From positions 3,038,001 to 3,102,000 of the forward strand of contig NZ_LN850107.1 of NCBI RefSeq assembly GCF_900070365.1: DNA of 64,000 bases, in the 5' to 3' direction. This DNA comes from Alloactinosynnema sp. L-07. Its GTDB lineage: Bacteria > Actinomycetota > Actinomycetes > Mycobacteriales > Pseudonocardiaceae. Made by a program: the position numbers and the translations under genes. Shown in pieces: positions 1-7,529 of the stretch (positions within the stretch are counted from its first letter, which is position 1; each line of letters begins with the position of its first letter). The notes under the pieces were generated by a model that was given only the letters and a program-made list of their open reading frames with translations, made no database searches and had not been told where the DNA came from.

Positions 1-468
1 AGCGGCACATGTTCGCCTACCACGGCCTTCGCCGGATGGCTCCCACGACTCACCACGGGGAACACGTCATCGATCACGATCCGACCGACACTCGTCAGAG
101 GGAAGCGTCGACGAGTACGGCCACTCTCCGTGCTCACAATCAGCTCTATTCTTCCGATTCGATGCCCACACGTGTCCGCCGCATATCGGCGGCTACACAC
201 GGCGACCTGCCTCGGATCCGGGTGACGGTGCGAGGGGCGCTTCCAGCTCGCGCGCGGCCAAATGTGGTCGGCGGCTGCGGTGACGTAAAGCGGTGTCACA
301 CCATCGCGGACAAAGATCACCCGATTCGGGATGCTTCGGTTCTGGTCATCGCTCAATGACGTCCGATGTCGCCACTTGATCACATCGCGCTATGGCGATC
401 ACTGTCGAAATAGGACAGAGTGGGTTGGCGCAACCCGGGGGCCTCGCTGTCGACCTTGAGGAACGTCC
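1..468. other. Left-edge region without a convincing gene
   Basis: I see no convincing coding sequence here. An open frame at 9-359 (+) has low-complexity composition, no recognisable domain and no clear ribosome-binding site, so I leave it out. The last part is probably the 5' leader of the universal stress protein gene: a ttgaggaacgtcc stretch sits just before its ATG at 469. The end of a gene to the left could overlap the first bases, but nothing here shows it. Confidence 0.4.
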
Positions 469-1293
469 ATGCCGGATACGCTGTTCGTCGCCCGCGCGCC
501 TGAGTCCAGCGTCCATGAGTCCACGCCACGGTCATCAAAGATGGTGGTCGGAACCGACGGTTCCTATCTCGGCGATCACGCCGTCAGGTGGGCGGCGCGG
601 CACGCGGACCTGATGGGCGACATGCTGCACGTCTACCAATCGACGGTCGACGACACGGTCGCCCAAGCCTTGCTGAATTACCCGACGCTGCCCGTCACGC
701 ACTTCACCGATGTGCTCGATCCGCTTTCGACGCTGGTCACCGCGAGTGCGGACGCTCGGACCATCGTCGTGGGCGCCCGCGGCAAACACCACCCCGGCCT
801 TGGGCTCGGCCACCTGATTCGTCCTCTGGTCGCGCTGGCGGCTTGCCCTGTCGTGATCGTCAAGGGACATCCGGACGCGATCCACGGCCACCACACCACC
901 GTGTCCGTCGCCATCGGCGACACCGCCGACGACGCACCCCTGCGCTGCGCCGTCGGCATCGCCCGCGGAACAGGCGCCACCCTACGGATCCTGCACGCGG
1001 GCCCACCCGCGCACGGAACCATCGAGTGGGCCATGGACACCGCGCGAAGCATCGCACCGGACCTGAGCTCCGCTGCCACGCACGTCCCCGGCCCACACCA
1101 TGAGATCGTCGCCAAAGTCCACGACACCGACCTCCTCGTCATCGGCCGTGGCCGCACACCCTCACTCGGAAGAGTGACCACCGAAGCGCTCTTCCACGCG
1201 CCGTGCCCGGTACTGGTCGTGGACAGCACGTGGCAGGACACAAGCCCGCCCGCCGCACTGAATCGACCTGAGGGCAGGCGTCGGCGGCGATAG
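469..1293 (+). CDS. Universal stress protein, tandem UspA domains
   Basis: Product of 274 residues with two UspA-like domains in tandem (about 25-142 and 145-250). Each has the alternating strand/helix pattern and ends in a hydrophobic strand (CPVVIVK, then CPVLVV). The first domain begins KMVVGTDGSYLGDHAVRWA, the typical Usp opening, and glycine-rich GARG and GRGR turns stand where the ATP-binding loop lies in the family. The loops lack a clean G-2X-G-9X-G(S/T), so nucleotide binding is uncertain. Tandem Usp proteins in actinobacteria are cytosolic and often induced by hypoxia or stationary phase. The ATG at 469 follows a GAGG-like site 9 bases upstream; an internal ATG at 541 would remove a disordered leader. 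It appears monocistronic, convergent with the esterase gene 16 bases downstream. Confidence 0.85.
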   Translation: MPDTLFVARAPESSVHESTPRSSKMVVGTDGSYLGDHAVRWAARHADLMGDMLHVYQSTVDDTVAQALLNYPTLPVTHFTDVLDPLSTLVTASADARTIVVGARGKHHPGLGLGHLIRPLVALAACPVVIVKGHPDAIHGHHTTVSVAIGDTADDAPLRCAVGIARGTGATLRILHAGPPAHGTIEWAMDTARSIAPDLSSAATHVPGPHHEIVAKVHDTDLLVIGRGRTPSLGRVTTEALFHAPCPVLVVDSTWQDTSPPAALNRPEGRRRRR

Positions 1294-1309
1294 CCCTCAC
1301 CTTGGCCCG

Positions 1310-2275
1310 TCAGCCATCGAAGCGGCCACGGAGGAACTCGGTGATCTCCGCCCGCGCGGCCTTGGCCTGCGGCACCACGCCCGGCATGCTGAGGAACGCG
1401 TGCGTCGCGCCCGCGTGTTCGGTGAGCCGCGCGGGCGTGCCGGACTTGAGTAGCCGTTCGGCGTAGCGGCGGCCGTGATCGGCCAGCGGGTCGAGGGTCG
1501 GCACCACCACCAGCGCCGGGGCCAGCCCGCTCAGGTCGTCGGCACGCAGCGGCGACACCGCATGGGGATCTGTTCCCGGCGGGACGGCCAAGCGATGGAA
1601 CAGCCGCAGCTGCTCCACGGTCAGGGTCGGGCTGTTCGCGTGCCGGATGAACGAGGGGTGGTCGAACATCGTCTCGGTCAGGTCGACGGCTGGGTTGACC
1701 AACACCTGCGCCCGCAGAAGCAGGCCGGACTCTCTGGCCCTGAGCGCGGCCAGCGCGGCGATCAAACCGCCGGTGCTCTCGCCGAAGACCGCGGTCCGCG
1801 CCGGGTCGACACCCCACTCCGCGGCGTGCCGCACGACGTGCCGCAGCACGTCCCAGCCGTCGTCCACGGCCGCGGACAGCGGAGTCCCCGGTGCGAGAAG
1901 ACGGTGCTCGACCGAGACGACGACCGCGGGCAGCCGGGCGGCGAGGTGGCTGTTCACCCAATCGCTCTGCACCGCCGTGCCGACGAACCCGCCGCCGTGC
2001 ACGTGAAGCACCAGCGGCAGGTCGGCATCCTGCTCGGTCGCCGGCCGGTACACCCGGACCTGGAGCCCGCGATCCGGCAGTCTCACCTCCTGCCACCGAA
2101 TAGTCGCGCCGCGGTCCGGCCGCCCCGTGATCACCCGGGCGAAACGGGACGACCGTTTGCGGTTCTCCGCGTCACGGAATGCGACCAGTTCCTCGGTCGT
2201 CATCGTCGGCCAATCCCGTTCCTTGCCTATGGCACGCAGCATCCGGATGCCCAGGGGCGGCCGTTCCCGGTACAT
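1310..2275 (-). CDS. Alpha/beta hydrolase, HSL-family esterase
   Basis: About 321 residues from the ATG at 2275, which has AGGGAG four bases upstream; an in-frame TTG at 2299 is less likely. It carries the hormone-sensitive-lipase oxyanion motif HGGGF (about residues 93-97) and a nucleophile elbow GESTGG with the serine near 167. Candidate Asp (LDPLADHGRRYAE) and His (ATHAFLSM) complete the triad near the C-terminus. No signal peptide is visible, so it is probably a cytosolic carboxylesterase for short-chain or bulky esters; the natural substrate cannot be read from sequence. It diverges from a TetR gene across 67 bp holding a tandem repeat, which suggests local control by that regulator. Confidence 0.9.
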   Translation of the reverse strand: MYRERPPLGIRMLRAIGKERDWPTMTTEELVAFRDAENRKRSSRFARVITGRPDRGATIRWQEVRLPDRGLQVRVYRPATEQDADLPLVLHVHGGGFVGTAVQSDWVNSHLAARLPAVVVSVEHRLLAPGTPLSAAVDDGWDVLRHVVRHAAEWGVDPARTAVFGESTGGLIAALAALRARESGLLLRAQVLVNPAVDLTETMFDHPSFIRHANSPTLTVEQLRLFHRLAVPPGTDPHAVSPLRADDLSGLAPALVVVPTLDPLADHGRRYAERLLKSGTPARLTEHAGATHAFLSMPGVVPQAKAARAEITEFLRGRFDG

Positions 2276-2290
2276 GTTTCTCCCTAATTT

Positions 2291-2320
2291 CGATACCAAT
2301 AGTAGCGATACCGATCGTAG
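2291..2320. promoter_or_regulatory. Tandem 15-bp repeat, candidate TetR operator
   Basis: Two adjacent 15-mers, CGATACCAATAGTAG and CGATACCGATCGTAG, match at 13 of 15 positions. They lie in the 67-bp gap between the divergent esterase and TetR genes. The second includes the palindrome CGATCG. Autoregulatory TetR proteins usually bind such a shared divergent promoter; that role is inference. Confidence 0.45.
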
Positions 2321-2342
2321 CGTAAACGGTTATCGTGTGGCC

Positions 2343-2912
2343 ATGACCCGAGCGACCACATCCGGCAGACCGCCGGGTCGCCCACGCGTCGGCATCGACA
2401 CCACGGTCTTCGCCGCGACGCTGAGCACGGTTCACGAGCTGGGCTACGCGGGCGCGACGATGGATCGCATCGCGGCGGCGGCAGGCGTCGCGAAGACCAC
2501 GATCTACCGTCGCTGGCCGTCGAAGGGCGCGCTGATCACCGACTGCCTCGTCGACGCGTTGGGGCCGGTGCCACTGAACGGCGCCAGTCGAGCCGAGATC
2601 GTGTCCTCGGCCATCCGCTGGATCGCGGCGAAGATCGGCGAACCTGGCGTGGGCGCGGCGTTCGCGGGCGTGTTCGTCGACGCTATCGGCGACCCGGCCC
2701 TGCGCGAGGTCCTGTCCACCCGGTTGCAGGACCAGTACCGGTTCACCCTGCAGGACGCGCTCGGCGAGCCGGAGAACCGGGTCCTGTTCTTGATCGACAC
2801 CGTCGTCGGAACCCTGCTGCACCGGATGGGCATGACCGGCGCGCCAATGGTCGAGGCCGACGTCACCGCACTGGTCGAGATGGTTCTGCACTACTTTGCC
2901 GACCGCGCCTAG
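2343..2912 (+). CDS. TetR/AcrR-family transcriptional regulator
   Basis: Product of 189 residues. The N-terminal helix-turn-helix runs from about 39 to 61 (TMDRIAAAAGVAKTTIYRRW), preceded by a basic RPPGRPRVG tail. The C-terminal ligand domain is poorly conserved, as usual, and resembles the TetR C-terminal type with a long dimerisation helix bundle. The ATG at 2343 gives normal family length; an upstream in-frame extension through the repeat region is unlikely. Divergent placement next to the HSL-type esterase suggests it represses that gene and itself. The ligand is unknown. Confidence 0.9.
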   Translation: MTRATTSGRPPGRPRVGIDTTVFAATLSTVHELGYAGATMDRIAAAAGVAKTTIYRRWPSKGALITDCLVDALGPVPLNGASRAEIVSSAIRWIAAKIGEPGVGAAFAGVFVDAIGDPALREVLSTRLQDQYRFTLQDALGEPENRVLFLIDTVVGTLLHRMGMTGAPMVEADVTALVEMVLHYFADRA

Positions 2913-3068
2913 CTTATCCGCCGAACGCATGTCCTTATTGGACTATGGCGCACTCGAACGATCTCGCCGCCACCAGGGGCGCTGGCCAGGTGTGGACTGT
3001 CGCGGGAAGGCTGCCATGCTCTAGTCTGCGGCGGTCGTGCCGGTGCGGTGGAGGGTCAGGGTGTCGCG

Positions 3069-3467
3069 GTGGAGAAGCTGAGGTCCAGTATCGGCCGCAC
3101 GCTGGTCGGCTTGTTCCTGCTGGGCGCCGTGCTCCTCCTGGTTTTCATGATCCGGACGGTCAGCGACCGCGCGACCTGGCAAGCGGTCGACGGCACGGTG
3201 ACCGAGCGCACCGCCAGCGGGCGCAGCATCTCGGTGGTCGTGTCCTTCCCCGGCCCGAACGGCACCGAGGTCGCGAAGGTCTCGGAGACCGGCTCCGCCC
3301 ACAAGGTCGGTGAGCGCGTGGCCGTGCGCTACGAGGTCGCCGACGGCCGCATCACCGACGTCGCACTCGACGACGCGCGCCAGGCCCATGTGGTCGTGAT
3401 CGTTCTCGCGAGCCTGGCCACCCTGAGCGGCTTGTTCATCAACCTCCTCGCCTGGCGCCGCCGCTGA
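3069..3467 (+). CDS. Small DUF3592-like membrane protein
   Basis: About 132 residues from GTG 3069; a GTG at 3048 would add seven residues and neither start has a strong ribosome-binding site. The architecture is one N-terminal transmembrane segment (about 10-30), a soluble beta-rich segment (about 35-100) with WQAVDGTVTERT and GERVAVRYEV, then a second transmembrane segment ending in a basic RRR tail. That layout matches DUF3592 proteins, in which the middle domain lies outside the membrane. Function is unknown. It stands alone between the TetR gene and the conservon operon. Confidence 0.7.
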   Translation: MEKLRSSIGRTLVGLFLLGAVLLLVFMIRTVSDRATWQAVDGTVTERTASGRSISVVVSFPGPNGTEVAKVSETGSAHKVGERVAVRYEVADGRITDVALDDARQAHVVVIVLASLATLSGLFINLLAWRRR

Positions 3468-3924
3468 CCGGCACGCACGTCGCCGTGCCCCTCCTGATAG
3501 CGCATCTACACCCGAGTGGGCGTGATGCCGCAGGGCTTGAGCGCGGCGACGAGCACGCCAGTCCGGGAAATCTCGCGGTCAACACTGGGCGAATTCTCGT
3601 GCGGGCAGGGGTCGGCGGCGGTGACAGATCCGTAATTGGTGAACGCCCGCTTGAATGTCCACAGTGGTCAGTGGCCGTCGCTACTTTTGTTGAAGTAACC
3701 GATGTCGGCCAGCGACGCCGGGGGACGCTTGTCAATTCCGTACAAGAATTGTCAATCTCCGCATCAGCCGATGTTCTCCATGTATAGCCAGGAAACATCT
3801 GACGCTACGGTAGCATCGCCGACGTCACAGCCCGCCAGCGGTCGGTTTCGCTACGCTACCTATACTTGATCTTACTCGATCTCTTACTCGTCGCCATCGG
3901 CCGCCTTTTGGCAGGAAGGACCCG
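3468..3924. other. Intergenic leader of the conservon operon
   Basis: This 457-bp gap holds no convincing gene. It is more AT-rich than its surroundings. It contains the direct repeat annotated at 3729-3756 and a second short repeat, TCTTACTCG twice near 3870-3890. The ribosome-binding site caggaaggaccc lies just before the ATG at 3925. The conservon promoter should be here, but I cannot place it exactly. Confidence 0.5.
3729..3756. promoter_or_regulatory. Paired TTGTCAAT direct repeat upstream of cvnA
   Basis: TTGTCAAT occurs at 3729-3736 and again at 3749-3756, 20 bp apart, or about two helical turns. A short inverted repeat CTTGT...ACAAG (3728-3746) overlaps the first copy. The spacing suits a protein bound on one DNA face, but no known regulator is recognised. 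Confidence 0.3.
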
Positions 3925-5583
3925 ATGTCCCACACGCCATCGTCCGTGCCGCCCGCTTCACTGTGGGGCGCCCGGCCGGATCACGACCCCTTGACTCCCA
4001 CCCGACGCCTGCGGACCCGGCTGTTGCGAACCGGATTGTCGCTGATGGGGGCGGTGGCGCTGGGGGGCGGGGCCGGGATCCTGGCGCTCGCCATGGACCC
4101 GTCCTTGGGGCTGGTGGTCTCCGTCAGCGTCGTGGCGGGCTGCGTGATCGCGGTCCTCATCGCGCTGCTGTCGGCCTTATCCGCGGTCCGACGCCTGCCG
4201 GTGGTCGTCCACCAGCCGCTCGATCAGGGCTATCAGCAGCAGCGGCCCGTGTTCGTGGCGCCGCCGAGTGAGCAGGTCTTCGAGACCGTCGCCCACCGGC
4301 CGCAGCCCGCGCCGCTGTGGCCCGTCACCGACGAGTCCGCCACCAGCCCGGGTGACGACCCAGGGCAGCGTCGCGAGGTGTTCGTCAAGCTGGCCCGACG
4401 CCTGCAGTCGCTGATCAACCGCTCCATCCAGCGCATCGACCAGCTGGAGCAGGAGAACGAGGACCCGGTCCTGCTCGACGGGCTCTACGAGATCGATCAC
4501 CTGTTCACCCTCGCCCGCAGGCAGGGCGAGAACCTGGCGGTGCTGGGCGGCGAACCGCCGCAGCGCCGGTCGAACCGCCCGGTCAGCGTCTACGCCGTGC
4601 TGCTCGCCGCGGTGTCCGAGGCCGAGCACTACCGCCAGATCGCGATCGTGCCGGTCGACGACGTCGAGATCCACGGACACGCGGTCGCCGAGGTCATCCA
4701 CCTGCTCGCCGAGCTGCTGGAGAACGCCACCCGCTTCACCTCGCCGGACGGACCCAAGGTCGAGGTGCGGGCCCACAAGGTCACCGCGGGCCTGGCCATC
4801 GAGGTGCAGGACCGCGGCCTCGGCATGAGCTACGAGGACCTGGAGCGGATCAACCAGCTACTCGAGGGCAACACCCGCATCGACGTCAGCGAACTGCTCC
4901 ACGACGGCCGCATCGGCCTCGCGGTGGTGCGTGAGCTCGCCCGGCGCCACGGTATCAAGGTTCGACTCCAGTCGAACATCTTCGGCGGCATCGCCGCGGC
5001 GGTCGTCGTCCCGCCCCATCTGCTCAGCGAGCCGAAGGAGAACCGCCGCCCGACGCCGTCGCCGCGCGAGCGGGTCCCGGAGGCACCCACGGAACCTACG
5101 ACTCCGCCGCGGCCGATGCCCGTCCTCATGGCGAGCCCGGCCCCAGCGCCGACTCCCCTCGCGCAGCGCCCGCCCGCGGGTCGACGGCACCGGACGGAAC
5201 CACGCGAGCCCGAGCACCGCTCCCCCGCCCGGCCGCACGCCATAGCGGAGACCGAGTTGCCGGAGCTTCCGGTGCGCGCCCCCGGCCGGTCCTACAGCGA
5301 GCTGCGGGCAGGCGCGAACACGGACCAGGACGAGGTGATCCCCTACGAGCAGCCCGGCGGCAGGCCGCCGCCGCTGCCGCAGCGGCAGGGCACCCACCTG
5401 CGCGAGGAACTGTTGGAACCGCCCATGCCCGCCGCGCCGGTGCCTGGACACAACACCAAGCTGATGGCCACCGTTCAACAGGGCCGCGAACACTGGATCA
5501 GCGAACAGCACCGTGACTCGACTTCGGACCAGCCCGACACAGGACCTACTCGAGGAGAAGCCACCCCATGGCCGACGACCTGA
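3925..5583 (+). CDS. cvnA: Conservon histidine-kinase-like protein CvnA
   Basis: 552 residues. Two transmembrane helices lie at about 36-56 and 62-92, followed by a coiled, DHp-like helix pair (about 150-205) containing EIDHLFTLARRQ. A GHKL ATPase domain (about 215-365) shows an N box (ELLENATRFTSP), a G1 box (VQDRGLGMS) and a G2 box (GRIGLAVVRELARRHG). A long Pro/Arg-rich tail (370-552) follows. This is the architecture of Streptomyces CvnA proteins, membrane sensors whose conservons act in a GPCR-like manner on a small GTPase. It overlaps cvnB by 16 bases. The start has RBS aggaagg. Phosphotransfer activity of this family is not settled; the ATP site looks intact. Confidence 0.92.
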   Translation: MSHTPSSVPPASLWGARPDHDPLTPTRRLRTRLLRTGLSLMGAVALGGGAGILALAMDPSLGLVVSVSVVAGCVIAVLIALLSALSAVRRLPVVVHQPLDQGYQQQRPVFVAPPSEQVFETVAHRPQPAPLWPVTDESATSPGDDPGQRREVFVKLARRLQSLINRSIQRIDQLEQENEDPVLLDGLYEIDHLFTLARRQGENLAVLGGEPPQRRSNRPVSVYAVLLAAVSEAEHYRQIAIVPVDDVEIHGHAVAEVIHLLAELLENATRFTSPDGPKVEVRAHKVTAGLAIEVQDRGLGMSYEDLERINQLLEGNTRIDVSELLHDGRIGLAVVRELARRHGIKVRLQSNIFGGIAAAVVVPPHLLSEPKENRRPTPSPRERVPEAPTEPTTPPRPMPVLMASPAPAPTPLAQRPPAGRRHRTEPREPEHRSPARPHAIAETELPELPVRAPGRSYSELRAGANTDQDEVIPYEQPGGRPPPLPQRQGTHLREELLEPPMPAAPVPGHNTKLMATVQQGREHWISEQHRDSTSDQPDTGPTRGEATPWPTT

Positions 5584-5987
5584 ACTGGCTGCTTCGCCGC
5601 CTGGTCGAGGCAGTCCCCAGCACCCGCAGCTCCCTGTTGCTGTCGGTCGACGGGATCCCGAAATACTGGTACGGACTGGACAATGACGGCGCGGACCGCC
5701 TCGCGGCCCTGGCCAGCAGCATGCGCTCCCTGGCGGGCCAGGTGGGCACCACCTTCAGCAGCGGCGGCACCGACGGCGTCCGGCAGGTGATCATCGAGCT
5801 CAACGAGGTCATCCTGTTCGTCACCGCGGCGGGCACGGGCAGCGTGCTCGCGGTGCTGGCCGCACCGGACGTCGACGCGGGGATCCTGAGCTACGAGATG
5901 CAGCGGCTCTGCACCCAGGTTCCCGCCGTCCTGGTCACCCCCGCCCGCCACCGCGTCGGGACATCGCCGAGCAATGGAAGTCGATGA
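5568..5987 (+). CDS. cvnB: Roadblock/LC7 domain protein CvnB
   Basis: 139 residues, nearly all one roadblock/LC7 domain: opening LNWLLRRLVEAVPSTRSSLL, the strand LSVDGIPKYWYG and a central helix DRLAALASSMRSLAGQ. The family forms dimers that serve as platforms or GTPase-activating partners for small GTPases such as MglA in Myxococcus. In conservons it is the second gene and is thought to interact with CvnA and CvnD. The gene starts inside the end of cvnA and ends with ATGA overlap into cvnC, so translation is almost certainly coupled. Confidence 0.93.
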   Translation: MADDLNWLLRRLVEAVPSTRSSLLLSVDGIPKYWYGLDNDGADRLAALASSMRSLAGQVGTTFSSGGTDGVRQVIIELNEVILFVTAAGTGSVLAVLAAPDVDAGILSYEMQRLCTQVPAVLVTPARHRVGTSPSNGSR

Positions 5988-6364
5988 CCATGACCGGCAT
6001 GGACGAGGATCCCGAAGGGGATCCCGACCTGTTCGGCGTGCGTCCCTATGCGATGACCGACGGGCGGACCCAGCCGAGCACGCACCTGGACCTGATGTCG
6101 CTGGTCCGGGCGACGGGCGGCGGGATGGTCGCCCCCGACAAGCTGGGGGTCGAGCACGCGCAGGCGCTGCGGCTGTGCCAGTCGCCGACGTCGGTCGCCG
6201 AGGTCGCCGCCCACCTGCGGCGACCGGTCACCGTGGCTAAGGTCCTGCTGGCCGACCTGATCGAACTGGGCGTCGTGATCGCCCGATTTCCGCCCAACCA
6301 GTCCTATTCCGACGACCCAGCGGTGTTGCGGGCGGTGATCGATGGCCTCCGACGGATTGTATGA
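5984..6364 (+). CDS. cvnC: DUF742 protein CvnC
   Basis: 126 residues, third member of the conservon. It has the DUF742 signature: an N-terminal VRPYAMTDGRT segment, the LDLMSLVRATG segment, then a winged-helix-like end with EHAQALRLCQSPTSVAEVAA and LPVTVAKVLLADLIELG-like pattern (here RRPVTVAKVLLADLIELGV). The C-terminal part resembles a helix-turn-helix, but DNA binding has not been shown for the family to my knowledge. The start ATG overlaps the stop of cvnB by four bases, and its own end overlaps cvnD by 23 bases. Confidence 0.92.
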   Translation: MTMTGMDEDPEGDPDLFGVRPYAMTDGRTQPSTHLDLMSLVRATGGGMVAPDKLGVEHAQALRLCQSPTSVAEVAAHLRRPVTVAKVLLADLIELGVVIARFPPNQSYSDDPAVLRAVIDGLRRIV

Positions 6365-6932
6365 GACGTTCCCGATCCAGATGAAAATCCTTGTCGCGGG
6401 CGGTTTCGGGGTTGGGAAGACCACGTTCGTCGGATCGGTGAGCGAGATCAAGCCGCTGACCACAGAGGAAACGCTGACCGCGGCCAGCGTCGACACCGAC
6501 AGCCTCTACGGCGTCGAGAACAAGACGACCACGACCGTCGCCATGGATTTCGGCCGTATCTCGCTGACCGAGAAGAACCTGGTGCTCTACCTGTTCGGCA
6601 CGCCGGGGCAGGATCGCTTCTGGTTCATGTGGGACGAGCTGTCCCGTGGCGCGCTCGGCGCGGTGGTCCTCGCCGACACCCGGCGCCTGCAGGACTGCTT
6701 CGGCGCCATCGAGTTCTTCGAGCGGCGCGACATCAAATTCATCGTCGCGCTCAACGAGTTCGACGGCGGTTACCGGTACGCCGACGAAGAGGTGCGGCAG
6801 GCGCTCGCGCTCAAGCCGCATGTTCCGCTCGTGCGTTGCGACGCCCGCGACAACCGCTCGGCGGGCGAGGTTCTGATCGCCCTGCTCGAATCCGTCCTCG
6901 CGACGTCCATTGTCGCCGGGGCCCGACCATAG
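6342..6932 (+). CDS. cvnD: Conservon small GTPase CvnD
   Basis: 196 residues. Conserved GTPase motifs are visible: P-loop GGFGVGKTT (about 21-29), switch II GTPGQDRFWFMW, and ALNEFDGG where other GTPases have NKxD. The family is a bacterial Ras-like GTPase (MglA/Rab-related) and the output of the conservon switch. The G4 motif NEFD lacks the usual lysine, which is common in CvnD. It starts within the end of cvnC, so the four genes form one overlapping operon. Confidence 0.93.
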   Translation: MASDGLYETFPIQMKILVAGGFGVGKTTFVGSVSEIKPLTTEETLTAASVDTDSLYGVENKTTTTVAMDFGRISLTEKNLVLYLFGTPGQDRFWFMWDELSRGALGAVVLADTRRLQDCFGAIEFFERRDIKFIVALNEFDGGYRYADEEVRQALALKPHVPLVRCDARDNRSAGEVLIALLESVLATSIVAGARP

Positions 6933-6945
6933 GATCCGGAGACCC

Positions 6946-7518
6946 ATGAACCACGAGATGATCGACTCGCGCCTGCTCACCGCGCCACACGATCCCGAGG
7001 TCGGCAGGCGGCTGGTCCGACTCGGGGAGCTCGGCCTCGGCGGCACGCCGGACCCGGAGTTCGACGAGTTCGCCACCGAACTCGCCCAAGCCGCGGGCGC
7101 ACCGTACGCGATGGTCAACTTCATCGGCGAGCAGGAGCAGTACTTCGCCGGTCTGCACGTCCCGTCGAGCGCGAAGGCCGACGCGATGAAGGCGGCCCAG
7201 TCGTCGTCAAACGCGACGCCCAGCCGGACGATGGCGCGCGACCACGGCTTCTGCCCGCACGTCGTGGTGCGGCGCAAGGCTTTGGTGCTCGACGACGTGT
7301 GCGCCTACCCGCGGTTCGCGGTCAACCCGGTCATCAACTCCATCGGGGTCCGTGCGTACATGGGCGCCCCGCTGATCGACCGGACGGACACCGCGCTGGG
7401 CACGATCTGCGTGGTCGCCACCGAGGAGAGCCAGTGGGGCCGTCCAGGCCTGGAGCTCATCAAGTCCATGGCCGCCAAGGTGGTCGACCTCATCCACCAG
7501 CGGGAACACCAGCGCTGA
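6946..7518 (+). CDS. GAF domain protein, fifth gene of the conservon operon
   Basis: About 190 residues from ATG 6946 (GGAG seven bases upstream). A single GAF domain covers about 25-180: FDEFATELAQAAGAPYAMVNFIGEQEQYFAG, HGFCPHVV, LDDVCAYPRFAVNP and YMGAPLIDRTDTALGTICV. The HGFCPHVV segment carries a Cys and a His, as in the GAF proteins that precede phytochrome-like or redox-responsive sensors. It follows cvnD by 13 bases in the same direction, so cotranscription is likely. In Streptomyces the extra conservon gene is often a cytochrome P450; a GAF protein suggests a soluble ligand-sensing or scaffold partner. No kinase or DNA-binding domain is attached. Confidence 0.85.
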   Translation: MNHEMIDSRLLTAPHDPEVGRRLVRLGELGLGGTPDPEFDEFATELAQAAGAPYAMVNFIGEQEQYFAGLHVPSSAKADAMKAAQSSSNATPSRTMARDHGFCPHVVVRRKALVLDDVCAYPRFAVNPVINSIGVRAYMGAPLIDRTDTALGTICVVATEESQWGRPGLELIKSMAAKVVDLIHQREHQR

Positions 7519-7529
7519 GGCAGCCGTCG

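Noticed and set aside
9..359. Open frame of 116 residues at the left edge
   Set aside because: No domain, no clear ribosome-binding site, and composition typical of chance frames in high-GC DNA.
3485..3787. Open frame before the conservon operon
   Set aside because: The region is AT-rich intergenic sequence with repeats; the frame has no family resemblance and no start signal.
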